In this document: piece by piece, positions 1 through 10,097 of the stretch | Numbering within the stretch: the first letter of the stretch is position 1 | Layout: the number at the start of each line of letters is the position of its first letter | NCBI GenBank assembly: GCA_016719635.1 | Contig: JADJYT010000003.1 | Span: 186,001-250,000, forward strand | Length of the DNA stretch: 64,000 nt | Origin: Sphingobacteriales bacterium | Lineage (GTDB): Bacteria > Bacteroidota > Bacteroidia > Chitinophagales > JADIYW01 | Direction of reading: 5' to 3' | Made by a program: the position numbers and the translations under genes | Notes under the pieces: generated by a model | What the model was told of the DNA's origin: nothing | Database searches by the model: none | The model's input: the letters and a program-made list of their open reading frames with translations, nothing else

Positions 1-2425
1 ACGTTTGTGAAAATTGATTGTATAATTCGTTTGCTCTTCTGAAATCATTTTCCAGATTATCCAATGCTTCCTTATCCAGCATGGAAGCCTGAATGTGATC
101 AGCTAAAACCGTTTTGAGCGGCTCCATCTCCTGCATTATAGAGGCTATCTGCTCCTGAAGTGCCTGTGCCTGAGATGTAATCTTGCCGATGGAATTTTCT
201 TCACTCTCGATTTTTGATTTTTTCGCCACCAGTTCCTTTTCTACCTGCTGCCATTCATGCACTTCGCGTTCAATCACATTGCGGAATGAGTTGACTTTAA
301 GGTGCTGCAATTCATTGAAGTTATCCTGTGTGATTTTCTTCAAATCCATCACTTCCATTTCCAGTTCCCTGATTTCTTTTTCCAGTATCTCCAGGTTCTT
401 GATACGTCCCAACCGCTTGCCTTCAAACAATCCTACCGCACCTCCGGATATCTGTTTATCGGACTTCAACAGATGGCCTGAATTGGAGATGATAAAAATA
501 TCTTTTTTCGTTTCCAGCTGGTCAAAGATCTGAGAAACGTCCGTATGTTCTTCAGCAATGTAGATACCTTGAAGCAAATAGGTTAATAAGGGCTGATATT
601 TTTCATCAATCTGCACCACGTCCAGCGCCCGTTTCGCATTCGGGATAGTCTGTACGGATGAGGGGTATTGAATATTCCTGAAAAAATTCAGGATTAAAAA
701 ACTCGCTTTACCTACAGAACTTTGAGATAAGATATCAATCGCATTCAGCGCTTCATTCTCCGTATCCACCACAAAATTATTGAGATAGGGCTGCAATACG
801 CTTTCGATAGCGACGCGGTATTTTTCTTCCGAATAGATGATATCAGAAAGCAACGGCGTATCTTTCAGCCAGTTGACATTCTTTTTCAAGAACTTGATGG
901 ACTCCGGAAATCCTTCCAGGTTGTCAATCATATTTTTGGTCAGCTTGTATTCGTTGTTTTTTGCGTCGAGTGTCCTGTTTTTATTGGTCAGTTCATGGCG
1001 AAGCTGTTCTGTCTTTTCCTCCAGCGTCTTAATCTTTCCATTATTCTCCTCTTCCTTCTTCCTCAAATCCTCTACCAGCAGTTTCTGTTTGGAAATCTTT
1101 TCTTCCGTATGAACAATATCACTCTTCAGGCCTTCAAGCGTCTTGATGCGCTCTTCATTTTCAAACATGGATCGTTGCGCGCTCAGCTGCAACGCCTCCT
1201 GCTGGGATTCCTTAACGGCAATCAGTTTTTCGGTCTCCGTAATCCTGTTGGTACTTTGAACATGTTTGGTTCTGGCTGCATCCAGGTTGTTCCTGAAATC
1301 CAGGTTTGCGTTGCGCTGCTCATCCAGCATGGATTTTGCCTCATCAAATTCCACCCTTATGACTTCCAGCTTTTGTTCATCTTCCTGATTATATGTCTTT
1401 AAGCTTTCAATTTCCGTACCCAGATTTTCAATAACCGCCGAAGCCTGTTTGATTTGGTTCGTAAGCTGTACAATCTTATCTTTCAGGAAGGAAGACTTTT
1501 GCTGGTCAATTTTTTTCTGGCTTTCCTTTTCCTGCAACTGCGACAAAAAAGCATTCAGCTGTTTTTGCTGTTCGGACAATGATTTTTCTTTTTCCAGAAC
1601 CGCCAGTTTTTCTTTTTCCAGCTGTGCTTCCGCAGACTCCATCTGGGTGGAAATCTCGAGTCGCTTATCTTCCTGTTCTTCTATCTCCTTATTGGAAAGT
1701 ACAAAACTCTCATTGATGCCATGCAGTTCATATTTGGATAAATCAATGCTGATGACCTTGTACTCTTCTTTGTAATTCTTGTACTGGCGTGCTTTTCTGG
1801 CCTGCGACTCCAGCGATTTCAGGTTTTTGTCGATTTCAAACAACAAGTCTTCCACACGGTTGAGGTCGGCTTCCGTAGCCTGCAGCTTAGCCAGCGTTTC
1901 TTTTTTACGGGTTTTATATTTGGAGATACCCGCTGCCTGTTCAATCAGAGTACGTCTCGCGTTGTCCACGTTGTTCAGAATCTGGTCTATCATCTTTAAT
2001 TCGATGATGGCATAGGAATCCGTACTGATACCGGTATCCATAAACAGATCGCGGATGTCTTTCAGCCGGCAGGAAACGCCGTTCAGCTTATAGTCACTGT
2101 CTCCGTCACGCTCTACCGTTCGGGTTATGGTTACGCTGGAAAATTCGGTCGGGAGCAGGTTTTTGGTATTATCGAGTGTCAAAGACACTTCCGCTACGTT
2201 GGCTGCCGCTTTGTCCTTGGAGCCGTTGAATATCATATTATCCATCTTCTCCAGACGTAACGCCTTGGTTTTCTGCTCACCTAATACCCACCGAATGGCA
2301 TCCACCACATTTGATTTTCCGCAACCATTCGGGCCAACAATACCTGTAATATTATTTTCAAAGTTGATTTGAGTTTTATCGGCAAAACTCTTAAATCCTT
2401 TCATGTCTATACTTCGCAATCTCAT
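1..2425 (-). CDS. smc: Chromosome segregation protein SMC, 3' part beyond the window
   Basis: Partial gene: about 808 codons read leftward and run off position 1 with no stop. The protein begins MRLRSIDMKGFKSFAD and has the N-terminal ATPase head with Walker A GPNGCGKS at residues 31-38. A long Gln/Glu/Lys-rich coiled coil follows from about residue 170. A glycine-rich hinge region (around GGAVGLFEGKRLGRI) lies near residues 650-680. The second coil and the C-terminal head with signature and Walker B are outside the window. SMC forms a ring with ScpA/ScpB that loads on DNA and organises newly replicated chromosomes. The start is the first ATG of the open frame and matches the usual SMC N-terminus. 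Identity is certain; only the 3' end cannot be judged. Confidence 0.95.
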   Translation of the reverse strand, partial: MRLRSIDMKGFKSFADKTQINFENNITGIVGPNGCGKSNVVDAIRWVLGEQKTKALRLEKMDNMIFNGSKDKAAANVAEVSLTLDNTKNLLPTEFSSVTITRTVERDGDSDYKLNGVSCRLKDIRDLFMDTGISTDSYAIIELKMIDQILNNVDNARRTLIEQAAGISKYKTRKKETLAKLQATEADLNRVEDLLFEIDKNLKSLESQARKARQYKNYKEEYKVISIDLSKYELHGINESFVLSNKEIEEQEDKRLEISTQMESAEAQLEKEKLAVLEKEKSLSEQQKQLNAFLSQLQEKESQKKIDQQKSSFLKDKIVQLTNQIKQASAVIENLGTEIESLKTYNQEDEQKLEVIRVEFDEAKSMLDEQRNANLDFRNNLDAARTKHVQSTNRITETEKLIAVKESQQEALQLSAQRSMFENEERIKTLEGLKSDIVHTEEKISKQKLLVEDLRKKEEENNGKIKTLEEKTEQLRHELTNKNRTLDAKNNEYKLTKNMIDNLEGFPESIKFLKKNVNWLKDTPLLSDIIYSEEKYRVAIESVLQPYLNNFVVDTENEALNAIDILSQSSVGKASFLILNFFRNIQYPSSVQTIPNAKRALDVVQIDEKYQPLLTYLLQGIYIAEEHTDVSQIFDQLETKKDIFIISNSGHLLKSDKQISGGAVGLFEGKRLGRIKNLEILEKEIRELEMEVMDLKKITQDNFNELQHLKVNSFRNVIEREVHEWQQVEKELVAKKSKIESEENSIGKITSQAQALQEQIASIMQEMEPLKTVLADHIQASMLDKEALDNLENDFRRANELYNQFSQT

Positions 2426-2563
2426 AACGAGCAAATATACACGAAAAGGTGCAATGCCATTTTAATAACCGCCTTATAGTTATTGACAATTTGCAAAGGT
2501 TTTTAACAGAATTAGTGGATAATATTTCAGGAAGAAAGATGTATGACTTTTAAAGAAAAATAG

Positions 2564-2637
2564 TGACCGCGGAAGGATTCGAACCCTCAACCCTCAGAGC
2601 CGAAATCTGATATTCTATCCAGTTGAACTACGCAGCC
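2564..2637 (-). tRNA. tRNA-Arg (anticodon TCG)
   Basis: A 74-nt cloverleaf can be folded on the minus strand. The acceptor stem is GGCTGCG/CGCGGTC with discriminator A. The anticodon stem TCAGA/TCTGA encloses loop TTTCGGC with anticodon TCG, and the T arm is GAGGG-TTCGAAT-CCTTC. The CCA end is not encoded. A -7-like TATTTTTG element lies about 50 bp upstream (2686-2693, minus strand). Nothing else was seen between smc and the next gene. Confidence 0.95.
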
Positions 2638-2792
2638 ATCAATTAAGAGCTGGGGAAAATACTCCACAACACCAATTCTGAAATGCAAAAATATCTCATT
2701 TTTCCGATTTATAAAATCAAAAAAGAATATTAACCGTTAATTTAAAAACAAATTCACTCGTAATTTGTAAATTGTACATCTAATTCATTCAT

Positions 2793-3329
2793 ATGCAGAC
2801 TCATAAAGTTTCCGAGACACTCAATATCCAAACCGAACTGATTATGCCCGCTCATACCAATCCCATTGGGAATCTGATGGGCGGCCACCTCTTAAGCTGG
2901 ATGGATGTCTGCGCCGGAATTTCCGCCATCAAGCATATCGGCGGCATATCGGTGACAGCCAGTCTGGACAATGTATCCTTTAACTTACCCATTAAAATGG
3001 GGGACATAGTGGTACTGAAGTCATTCGTCACCCGCTCCTTCAACACTTCCATGGAGGTAATCTGTGAAGTGTTTATCAAAAACATTAAAACCCAGGAAGA
3101 AGTCAAGTCGCATGAAGCCTTTTTTACATTTGTCGGGCTTGATTTTCAGGGCAAACCGATTAAGGCAGCCCCTGTCATACCCGAAACCGAGCGGGAAATA
3201 GAACTGTATGAAGATGCCATGCACCGCCGGGAGCTTCGTTTGATCAATGCCGGAAAATTAAACCCGAAAGATGCACATCAGCTCAGAAAAGAGTTGTTCA
3301 GCGACGACGATGGTGTGACGGTTATTTAA
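2793..3329 (+). CDS. Hotdog-fold acyl-CoA thioesterase
   Basis: A 178-aa protein of the acyl-CoA thioesterase family (YciA/BFIT-like hotdog fold), which hydrolyses acyl-CoA to free acid and CoA in the cytoplasm. The core motif NPIGNLMGGHLLSWMD at residues 24-39 carries the Asn and Asp positions typical of this family. It is followed by the long hotdog helix and the strand VTASLDNVSFNLPIKMGD. One domain plus a charged C-terminal tail of about 40 residues. Monocistronic: tRNA-Arg lies upstream on the other strand and 139 bp separate it from the next gene. The substrate chain length cannot be told from sequence. Confidence 0.85.
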   Translation: MQTHKVSETLNIQTELIMPAHTNPIGNLMGGHLLSWMDVCAGISAIKHIGGISVTASLDNVSFNLPIKMGDIVVLKSFVTRSFNTSMEVICEVFIKNIKTQEEVKSHEAFFTFVGLDFQGKPIKAAPVIPETEREIELYEDAMHRRELRLINAGKLNPKDAHQLRKELFSDDDGVTVI

Positions 3330-3468
3330 CAGCGGAAATCTCATTAATTTAGTTTAAAACTAAAAATATGTTTACTATTTGGTTAAAATTGTTGTGTTTT
3401 TAAATATCTAAAGTGAAATTTTAAAAAAATATACTTATCATGTATCGGATTGCAACAAGGACTTCTTC

Positions 3469-4905
3469 ATGATTTTTGACAAATACCACACAAGGAACGG
3501 ATTTTGGGATGAAATGGCGCTGTCAGAAGGCACGATTCGACCGCATTACGAAAGTATCTTCCGCCAACTGAACACTATCCATTTAGATGTACTGAATAAA
3601 AAGGAAGAGATTGCCAAAAAGCTGTTCATGAATCAGGGAATAACATTCACCGTCTATTCCGACAATGAAGGTATTGAGCGCATTTTTCCGTTTGACATCA
3701 TTCCCCGTATCATCACCGCCAACGACTGGGATTTTTTAGAAAAAGGTATTGCGCAACGCCTGAAAGCGCTTAATTTTTTCCTGAAAGACATCTACCACTA
3801 TCAGAATATTATCAAAGACGGCGTTATTCCTGCCAATTTAATCGTTTCCTGCCCACACTACAACCGCGAAGTCTTTGGCATTCAGGTACCCTATGATATT
3901 TATGTCCATATTGCAGGCATTGATCTGGTGCGCGACTCCGACGGAACCTATTATGTGCTGGAAGATAATCTCCGCACGCCATCGGGTGTTTCTTATATGC
4001 TCGAAAACAGAGATGTGACCAAACGCATCTTTCCCGAACTGATGAATGAATACAATGTCCGGAAAGTATCGGATTATCCTATCCTATTGCACAATATATT
4101 GGTATCCTTAGCACCGAAACAAATCCAGAATCCAACGATTGTTTTGCTGACACCGGGTATTTTCAATTCCGCCTATTACGAACACACCTTCCTGGCAAGA
4201 TACATGGGCATTGAGCTGGTGGAAGGAAGGGATTTGCTGGTCGACAACCACAAAGTATACATGAAAACCACACACGGCCTAAAACAGGTGGACGTTATTT
4301 ATCGCCGGGTGGATGATGAATTTTTAGATCCTTTAGTATTCCGTCCGGACAGTTTACTGGGCGTGCCCGGACTGGTATCTGCCTACCGCAAGGGCAATGT
4401 CGCAATCGTGAATGCAATGGGCAACGGTGTAGCCGATGATAAGGCGGTTTATGCCTATGTCCCGGAAATGATAAAGTATTACCTGAACGAAGAACCCTTG
4501 CTTAAAAATGTGCCGACCTATCGGATGGAAATACCCGAAGAAAGGGAATTCACTTTTCAGAATATCCAAAAGATGGTGGTTAAAAAAACCAACGAAAGCG
4601 GTGGTTACGGCATGCTGATGGGAGAAAGCGCTTCAGAGGAAGAGATAGAAAAATTTAAAGCCGCCATATTGAAAGAACCACGCTCCTATATTGCACAACC
4701 GACCGTAAAAATATCAACGGTACCCTGTTATATTGATGGCAAACTGGTTCCGCGGCACATCGACCTTCGGCCGTATGCACTGTGCGGACCGGAGGGTGTA
4801 AAGCTGGTAGCCGGCGGATTGACAAGAGTGGCGTTGAAAGAGAATTCCCTGGTAGTTAATTCCTCTCAGGGAGGTGGCAGTAAAGATACATGGGTGATTG
4901 ATTGA
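3469..4905 (+). CDS. Circularly permuted ATP-grasp protein
   Basis: A 478-aa protein of the circularly permuted ATP-grasp family (formerly DUF404/DUF407). Members are predicted ATP-dependent carboxylate-amine ligases, that is, peptide-bond-forming enzymes. Recognisable blocks include YYVLEDNLRTPSGVSYMLEN, YRRVDDEFLDPL and the late glycine-rich KTNESGGYGMLMGESAS, with VPRHIDLRPYAL near the C-terminus. No signal peptide, so cytoplasmic. It is the first gene of a three-gene cassette with an alpha-E protein (50 bp downstream) and a transglutaminase-like protein. This set recurs widely in bacteria and is thought to make and process a short peptide or amide product that is still unidentified. The family call is firm; the reaction is inferred. 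Confidence 0.9.
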   Translation: MIFDKYHTRNGFWDEMALSEGTIRPHYESIFRQLNTIHLDVLNKKEEIAKKLFMNQGITFTVYSDNEGIERIFPFDIIPRIITANDWDFLEKGIAQRLKALNFFLKDIYHYQNIIKDGVIPANLIVSCPHYNREVFGIQVPYDIYVHIAGIDLVRDSDGTYYVLEDNLRTPSGVSYMLENRDVTKRIFPELMNEYNVRKVSDYPILLHNILVSLAPKQIQNPTIVLLTPGIFNSAYYEHTFLARYMGIELVEGRDLLVDNHKVYMKTTHGLKQVDVIYRRVDDEFLDPLVFRPDSLLGVPGLVSAYRKGNVAIVNAMGNGVADDKAVYAYVPEMIKYYLNEEPLLKNVPTYRMEIPEEREFTFQNIQKMVVKKTNESGGYGMLMGESASEEEIEKFKAAILKEPRSYIAQPTVKISTVPCYIDGKLVPRHIDLRPYALCGPEGVKLVAGGLTRVALKENSLVVNSSQGGGSKDTWVID

Positions 4906-4955
4906 GAATCAGGAGCAGGGAACCTGGAACAAAGAGAAAAAAATGAATACGAAAG

Positions 4956-5894
4956 ATGCTGAGTAGAATTGCTGAATCACTATTTTGGATGAACCGTTAT
5001 GTGGAGCGTGCGGAAGGTATGCTGCGCATGCTGAAGATTAATTTCGTCACATCGTTAGACAGAAACGAATCCTATCAATACAACTGGAGCCCGGTTTTAC
5101 AAATCTTTACCGAATTGAATGCAACAGAAATTGAAAAGATAAAAGACGACACGAATGCCGCTCTTTTATACATGATAACTGAAAAGAACAACCCGAATTC
5201 CATCCGGTCTATCATTACAAAAGCCCGAGAAAATGCTAGAGGCGTGCAGGACCATATCACAAAAGAAGTTTGGGAAAGCATTAATGAATATTACCAAAAA
5301 GTCAGCAGCAAAAGGATAGAAGAACTCCTGGAATCCGGTGAACAGCTGTATACCATATCCTCCCTTATTGATCAGAGCCTATATTTTTATGGCGTATCTG
5401 AAGTGACGATGCCCAGAGGCGAAGGCTGGAATTTTATGAATATCGGTAAATTTATCGAACGAGCCATCCAGACAGCCGATATCCTGGACATCAAATTCCT
5501 AGATATAGAATATGACCTGAACAACCCGATGGATATTCCATACTGGAAAAATTTACTGCTTTCCGTTTCGGGTTATGAGTACTACATGAAAACCTATCAT
5601 ACCGGACTGCAGACACAGAATGTTCTTGACATGATTATCATGAACACCAATTTTCCGCGCTCCATCTTATATTCCGTAAAAAAAATCAGTCATATCATGG
5701 AAAAGATAGGGCATGAACGCACCGATGCCGATCTGCAACTGGAAAAAAATATCGGGAGGCTGAGAAGCAGGATAGAGTACTCCGACCTGGAATCCATTTC
5801 GGAAATCGGGCTTCATCAGTATCTCGATGAAATTATTGATGACGTATTTTCATTCAGCAATAAACTAAGTAAAGTATATTTTGCGTATCATTAA
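4956..5894 (+). CDS. Alpha-E domain protein
   Basis: A 312-aa all-helical protein of the alpha-E family (formerly DUF403). The hallmark N-terminus LSRIAESLFWMNRYVERAE is present and fixes the start. The rest is helical with the usual E-rich motifs, and length is normal for the family. The biochemical role is unknown. Its invariant linkage to the permuted ATP-grasp gene (here directly upstream) and to a transglutaminase-like gene (62 bp downstream) suggests it is a partner or scaffold of the ligase. No signal peptide or membrane segment is visible. Confidence 0.9.
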   Translation: MLSRIAESLFWMNRYVERAEGMLRMLKINFVTSLDRNESYQYNWSPVLQIFTELNATEIEKIKDDTNAALLYMITEKNNPNSIRSIITKARENARGVQDHITKEVWESINEYYQKVSSKRIEELLESGEQLYTISSLIDQSLYFYGVSEVTMPRGEGWNFMNIGKFIERAIQTADILDIKFLDIEYDLNNPMDIPYWKNLLLSVSGYEYYMKTYHTGLQTQNVLDMIIMNTNFPRSILYSVKKISHIMEKIGHERTDADLQLEKNIGRLRSRIEYSDLESISEIGLHQYLDEIIDDVFSFSNKLSKVYFAYH

Positions 5895-5956
5895 GAAATA
5901 ATATCCTATTCAGCACAAATTCCTCAAAAAAATCACAATTTAACCGTACCGAATTC

Positions 5957-6895
5957 ATGCCTGTTTTCAAGATTCAACATATTACCAAATACCTGTACGA
6001 CCGACCCGTAAAAGAAAGCGTTAACCAGATAAAAATCTTTCCTTTTAACCGGAACGGCCAGGAAATCCTCAGTCACGAACTCCATATTACCGACGAGCCG
6101 ATAATCAACAAATTTCAGGATTACTGGGGTAACAGCGTAGGCTATTTTACACTTTCACAGCCACACGAAAGTTTAATCATCGAAAGCAGGATGATTGCTA
6201 AAACTTTTTACAAGGAAATAGATGAGTCGCTTTCCATCAAAGAGGACCGGGATCTGCTTCGGCAGGAGATTTCTTCCAGCCTGCTGCTGTTGGATTTAGC
6301 GCAAAAAGAAACGATTCAGTCGCAGGATAAAATACAAAGTATACTGAACGATATCTGTATTGAAGAATGTTCGCCGTTACAATCCATAAAAAGCTGTTCA
6401 GAGTATATCTTTGAGAACTTTCAATATCTGAAAGGCATTACAGATATTGAAACGACTGTGGACGAAATTATGGAATTGCGCTCCGGTGTTTGTCAGGATT
6501 TTGCCCATGTTTTACTGCAACTGCTTCGTACCATCGGCATACCCAGCCGTTACGTGAGCGGCTATGTTTGCCCGAACAAGAACGGCATGCGCGGCGAAGG
6601 CGCCACCCATGCCTGGGTGGAAGCGTATATCCCTAATCTGGGATGGATAGGCATCGACCCGACCAATAATTGCTTCGCCAATGAGCACCATATACAGCTT
6701 GCAGTTGGGAGAGATTTTACAGACTGTACCCCGGTAAAAGGCACCTTTAAAGGACCGGCAAACCATGAACTGATGGTATTTGTATCTGTCGGATATGAAG
6801 ACGGAACGGTATTTGAAGATGAAAACGCGGTAAAAATGCACAAAGAACTGACAGACGCTGTTCCGGTTATTCATATTGTGCAACAGCAGCAATAA
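5957..6895 (+). CDS. Transglutaminase-like cysteine peptidase/amidase
   Basis: A 312-aa protein with an N-terminal bacterial transglutaminase-associated beta domain (residues 1-about 90) and a transglutaminase-like core. The catalytic triad is visible: Cys179 in RSGVCQDFAH, His218 in GATHAWVEAY and Asp234 in GWIGIDPTN. Enzymes of this fold form or cleave amide bonds. In this cassette the likely role is hydrolysis or transfer on the product of the ATP-grasp ligase encoded two genes upstream. There is no signal peptide, so it probably acts in the cytoplasm. The three genes read in the same direction with short gaps and probably form one transcript. Confidence 0.9.
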   Translation: MPVFKIQHITKYLYDRPVKESVNQIKIFPFNRNGQEILSHELHITDEPIINKFQDYWGNSVGYFTLSQPHESLIIESRMIAKTFYKEIDESLSIKEDRDLLRQEISSSLLLLDLAQKETIQSQDKIQSILNDICIEECSPLQSIKSCSEYIFENFQYLKGITDIETTVDEIMELRSGVCQDFAHVLLQLLRTIGIPSRYVSGYVCPNKNGMRGEGATHAWVEAYIPNLGWIGIDPTNNCFANEHHIQLAVGRDFTDCTPVKGTFKGPANHELMVFVSVGYEDGTVFEDENAVKMHKELTDAVPVIHIVQQQQ

Positions 6896-6981
6896 TAGAA
6901 AAGTCTGTGATTATGTTTAATTTGATAACCAGAAATCCTGTGAAAATTTAAACTTTTTTATTTTTTAGTTGTTTGTAGAAT

Positions 6982-8724
6982 ATGGTACATACAAGAATTT
7001 CTGCCAATGCTAAAACAATAAAAAGGCTGGCAGGTTTACTGCGACTAGAAAAATCCAATATTTATTACGTTTACTTTTATTCCATCATCAGCGGCTTGAT
7101 GTATATATCACTTCCGCTTGGTGTGCAGGCTATCATTTCTCTTATGTTCGCTCAGCAGCTCTCCGCCTCACTGGTATTATTAATTATGCTGGTCGTACTG
7201 GGTGTTTTCCTGAACGGGTTCATGTACATCCTTCAAATGCGTGTATCCGAACGGATTCAGGTGCGCCTTTTCACGCTCATTTCATTGGCATACTCAGACA
7301 GGCTACCCAAACTTCAGGAAGAATCGATTAACGAGTACCACCTGCCGGAATTGGTCAACCGTTTTTTCGACACAACTTCCATCCAGAAAGGCATTTCTAA
7401 AGTCCTGCTTGAACTTCCGGTAGCTTCAGTGCAAATACTTTTTGGACTGACTCTCCTCTCCATGTATCACCCAATATTTATTTTATTTGGAATCATCCTG
7501 GTTACTTTATTGTACTTAGTTCTCAAATTCACCGCTCCGATGGGAATGTCCAGTTCATTTGAAGAATCAGAATACAAATACAAGGTGGGTTATTGGATAG
7601 AGGAAATTGCGAGAAACATAAAGACGTTTAAGCTGAGAGGAAAAACTGATTTGGCGCTGAACAAGACCAATGAATACCTGGAAGGATACCTGAGTGCGCG
7701 CAGTAAACATTTCAGCATACTACAAATTCAGTACTGGTCATTCGCATTCTTTAAAACAGCAGTAACGGCCGTACTGCTCATAACGGGCTGCTGGTTGTTT
7801 TTCCAGCATAAAATCAATATAGGTCAGTTTATAGCCGCCGAAATAGTAATTATCATGACATTGAATGCTGTCGAAAAGATAATTACCAGTCTGGACGGCA
7901 TATATGACCTGCTGACCTCCCTGGAAAAAGCCAGCAAATTACTGGATAAACCTGTTGAAGTCATTCATACTTCTGCGGAACATCCGCTGGATACTATCGA
8001 TATTGAAATCAATCAGCTAACGTTCTCATATACCACATCACCAAACCCTGTACTGAAAGATATCACGCTTAAAATTAAGCAGGGTGAGAAAATTGCCGTA
8101 GTTGGCACTAAAGGATCTGGCAAATCCACCCTACTCCATTTATTGACCGGTACATTTACCAATTTTGACGGATCCGTATCTGTTAATAATGTCCCTCTAC
8201 ACAGACACAACCTCAATCAATTGCGCTCCAAGATTGGATTTTACTTCAATGAGTCGGAAATATTTGAAGGCACACTCGAAGAAAACCTACTGGTAGGACT
8301 TACCGGTTGTGACACATCAGATATCATTACTCTATCTGAAGAGGTAGGCTTAAAGGATTTTATTTTAAAAAACAAAGATGGTACACATCAGATTCTGTCC
8401 ACCCACGGGAAAAGATTATCGGAGAGTACCAAAGCAAAGATTTTACTGATGCGTGCACTGCTCAAGAAACCTAAACTCGTTTTACTGGACGATTTCACTT
8501 ATCTGCTGACGATACGGGATAAAAATAAGATATCCGGATTACTGTTCAATCAACAACAGGAATACTCTATAATCATAAAGACTTCCGATGAAGAAATTAT
8601 GAAGAAATGCAACAGGGTACTTTTTATGCATGAAGGTAAGATAATTGCAGATGGCACCTTTGAGGAGATTGCTGCAACGCATGAATACAAAATCATCAGC
8701 GACGAATTGTATGAATTAAACTAA
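6982..8724 (+). CDS. ABC transporter, fused membrane and ATPase domains, degenerate ATPase motifs
   Basis: A 580-aa type I exporter half-transporter: about six membrane segments in residues 25-320, then a nucleotide-binding domain at 340-575. Walker A is intact (GTKGSGKST, 375-383). The other motifs are eroded: the LSGGQ signature reads LSESTK (479-484), Walker B ends LLDDF with Asp504 in place of catalytic Glu, the Q-loop Gln is replaced in FYFNES, and the switch His is replaced in IIIKTSDEE. There is no N-terminal C39 peptidase domain. The next genes encode HlyD- and TolC-like proteins (5 bp gap to the first), so this is the inner-membrane part of a type I secretion or efflux assembly. Catalytic competence is doubtful; it might pair with a second ATPase encoded elsewhere. 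Confidence 0.85.
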   Translation: MVHTRISANAKTIKRLAGLLRLEKSNIYYVYFYSIISGLMYISLPLGVQAIISLMFAQQLSASLVLLIMLVVLGVFLNGFMYILQMRVSERIQVRLFTLISLAYSDRLPKLQEESINEYHLPELVNRFFDTTSIQKGISKVLLELPVASVQILFGLTLLSMYHPIFILFGIILVTLLYLVLKFTAPMGMSSSFEESEYKYKVGYWIEEIARNIKTFKLRGKTDLALNKTNEYLEGYLSARSKHFSILQIQYWSFAFFKTAVTAVLLITGCWLFFQHKINIGQFIAAEIVIIMTLNAVEKIITSLDGIYDLLTSLEKASKLLDKPVEVIHTSAEHPLDTIDIEINQLTFSYTTSPNPVLKDITLKIKQGEKIAVVGTKGSGKSTLLHLLTGTFTNFDGSVSVNNVPLHRHNLNQLRSKIGFYFNESEIFEGTLEENLLVGLTGCDTSDIITLSEEVGLKDFILKNKDGTHQILSTHGKRLSESTKAKILLMRALLKKPKLVLLDDFTYLLTIRDKNKISGLLFNQQQEYSIIIKTSDEEIMKKCNRVLFMHEGKIIADGTFEEIAATHEYKIISDELYELN

Positions 8725-8729
8725 TTGGA

Positions 8730-10097
8730 ATGTGGTTATTCGATAAAGATGTAGAAAAAGAACTGGCGGAAAAGAATCTCTCTTCCTATAAAATGAATAT
8801 TGATGACGCCAAAGACAAACGAACAGTCATCCATATCAGCATATTATTAGTGTTGTTGCTGGGATTTCTTTTTCTGCCATGGACACAAAATATTCAAAGC
8901 ACTGGATTGGTCACCACCCTTCGTCCGGAACAGCGACCCCAGGAATTAAATACGCTCATTGCAGGAAAGATTGATAAATGGTACGTGAAGGAAGGAGACA
9001 TGGTAAAAAGGGATGACACTATTCTGAAAATTTCAGAAATAAAATCGGAATACCTGGATCCGAAGCTGGTAGACCGCACCCGTGAACAGATAAACGCAAA
9101 AGAGGTCACCAATAACTATTATGAGGAAAAGGTAAGTGCCTTAGATAAGCAGATAGGCGCTTTACAACAAAGCAAGCAATTAAAGATTGAACAGACACGC
9201 AATAAGATTCAGCAGCTATTGCTCTACATCCAGTCAGACAGTATGGCATTGGTTGCTGCTGACAATGAATACAAGATCGCTTTAGAACAATATAAACGGC
9301 AAACGGAATTATACAAGGAAGGCTTACGATCTCTGACGGAACTGGAACAACGCAATCAGGTTTTTCAAAATTCAGTAGCCAAACGCAATATCGCCGAAAA
9401 TAAATTCATTAATGCAAAACAAGAACTGTTGAACGCACGAATAGAGTTATCTGCCATAGAACGCGAATACGATGAAAAGATATCAAAGACTGAGTCTGAA
9501 AAATTCCAATCCTTTTCACAAATAAGCAGTGGTCTGGCGGATATTTCTAAACTCGAAAACCAGTACAATAACTACGTCATCCGGAACGGATTTTATTATA
9601 TTCTCGCGCCTCAGGACGGACAAATCACTAAAACTGTCAAGGCCGGTGTAGGCGAAACGGTGAAAGAAGGCGAACTGATGGTACGGATATCGCCCGGAAA
9701 TTTTGAATATGCTGTGGAACTTTATGTAACCCCGAACGATTTGCCCTTAATCCATGAAGGACAGGAAGTACGATTGCAATTCGATGGTTGGCCAGCCATC
9801 TTTTTCACCGGCTGGCCGGATGCCAGCTATGGAACATTCAGCGGAAAGATAGTGGCAATTGATAATTTTATCAGCGAGAACGGACAATTCAGGATATTGG
9901 CAAAAGAGAACAAGAATGCCGAACCATGGCCATCAGTCTTAAAGCTGGGCGGCGGTGCAAAAGGCATTGCCCTTCTAAAGAATGTACCGATCTGGTATGA
10001 ATTATGGCGAAAATTGAATGGATTTCCGCCTGACTTCTATAACGGGAAAGACAACAATTCCAAAACAACATCGAAAGCAGGCAAAGATGAAAAGTAA
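8730..10097 (+). CDS. HlyD-family periplasmic adaptor (membrane fusion protein)
   Basis: A 455-aa adaptor with one N-terminal membrane segment (about residues 37-53, LLVLLLGFLFLPW) and a biotinyl-lipoyl-like half (IAGKIDKWYVKEGDMVKRDD). A long coiled-coil hairpin spans about residues 110-275. The second lipoyl half (APQDGQITKTVKAGVGETVKEG) and a beta-barrel region follow. Such proteins bridge the inner-membrane ABC transporter to an outer-membrane channel. It starts 5 bp after the ABC gene and its 3' end overlaps the start of the outer-membrane gene, indicating a translationally coupled operon. Confidence 0.9.
   Translation: MWLFDKDVEKELAEKNLSSYKMNIDDAKDKRTVIHISILLVLLLGFLFLPWTQNIQSTGLVTTLRPEQRPQELNTLIAGKIDKWYVKEGDMVKRDDTILKISEIKSEYLDPKLVDRTREQINAKEVTNNYYEEKVSALDKQIGALQQSKQLKIEQTRNKIQQLLLYIQSDSMALVAADNEYKIALEQYKRQTELYKEGLRSLTELEQRNQVFQNSVAKRNIAENKFINAKQELLNARIELSAIEREYDEKISKTESEKFQSFSQISSGLADISKLENQYNNYVIRNGFYYILAPQDGQITKTVKAGVGETVKEGELMVRISPGNFEYAVELYVTPNDLPLIHEGQEVRLQFDGWPAIFFTGWPDASYGTFSGKIVAIDNFISENGQFRILAKENKNAEPWPSVLKLGGGAKGIALLKNVPIWYELWRKLNGFPPDFYNGKDNNSKTTSKAGKDEK

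Noticed and set aside
183..2372. Several plus-strand reading frames over the first 2.4 kb
   Set aside because: They are antisense to smc, which is unbroken on the minus strand; Ser/Phe-rich translations are typical shadows of a charged coiled coil.
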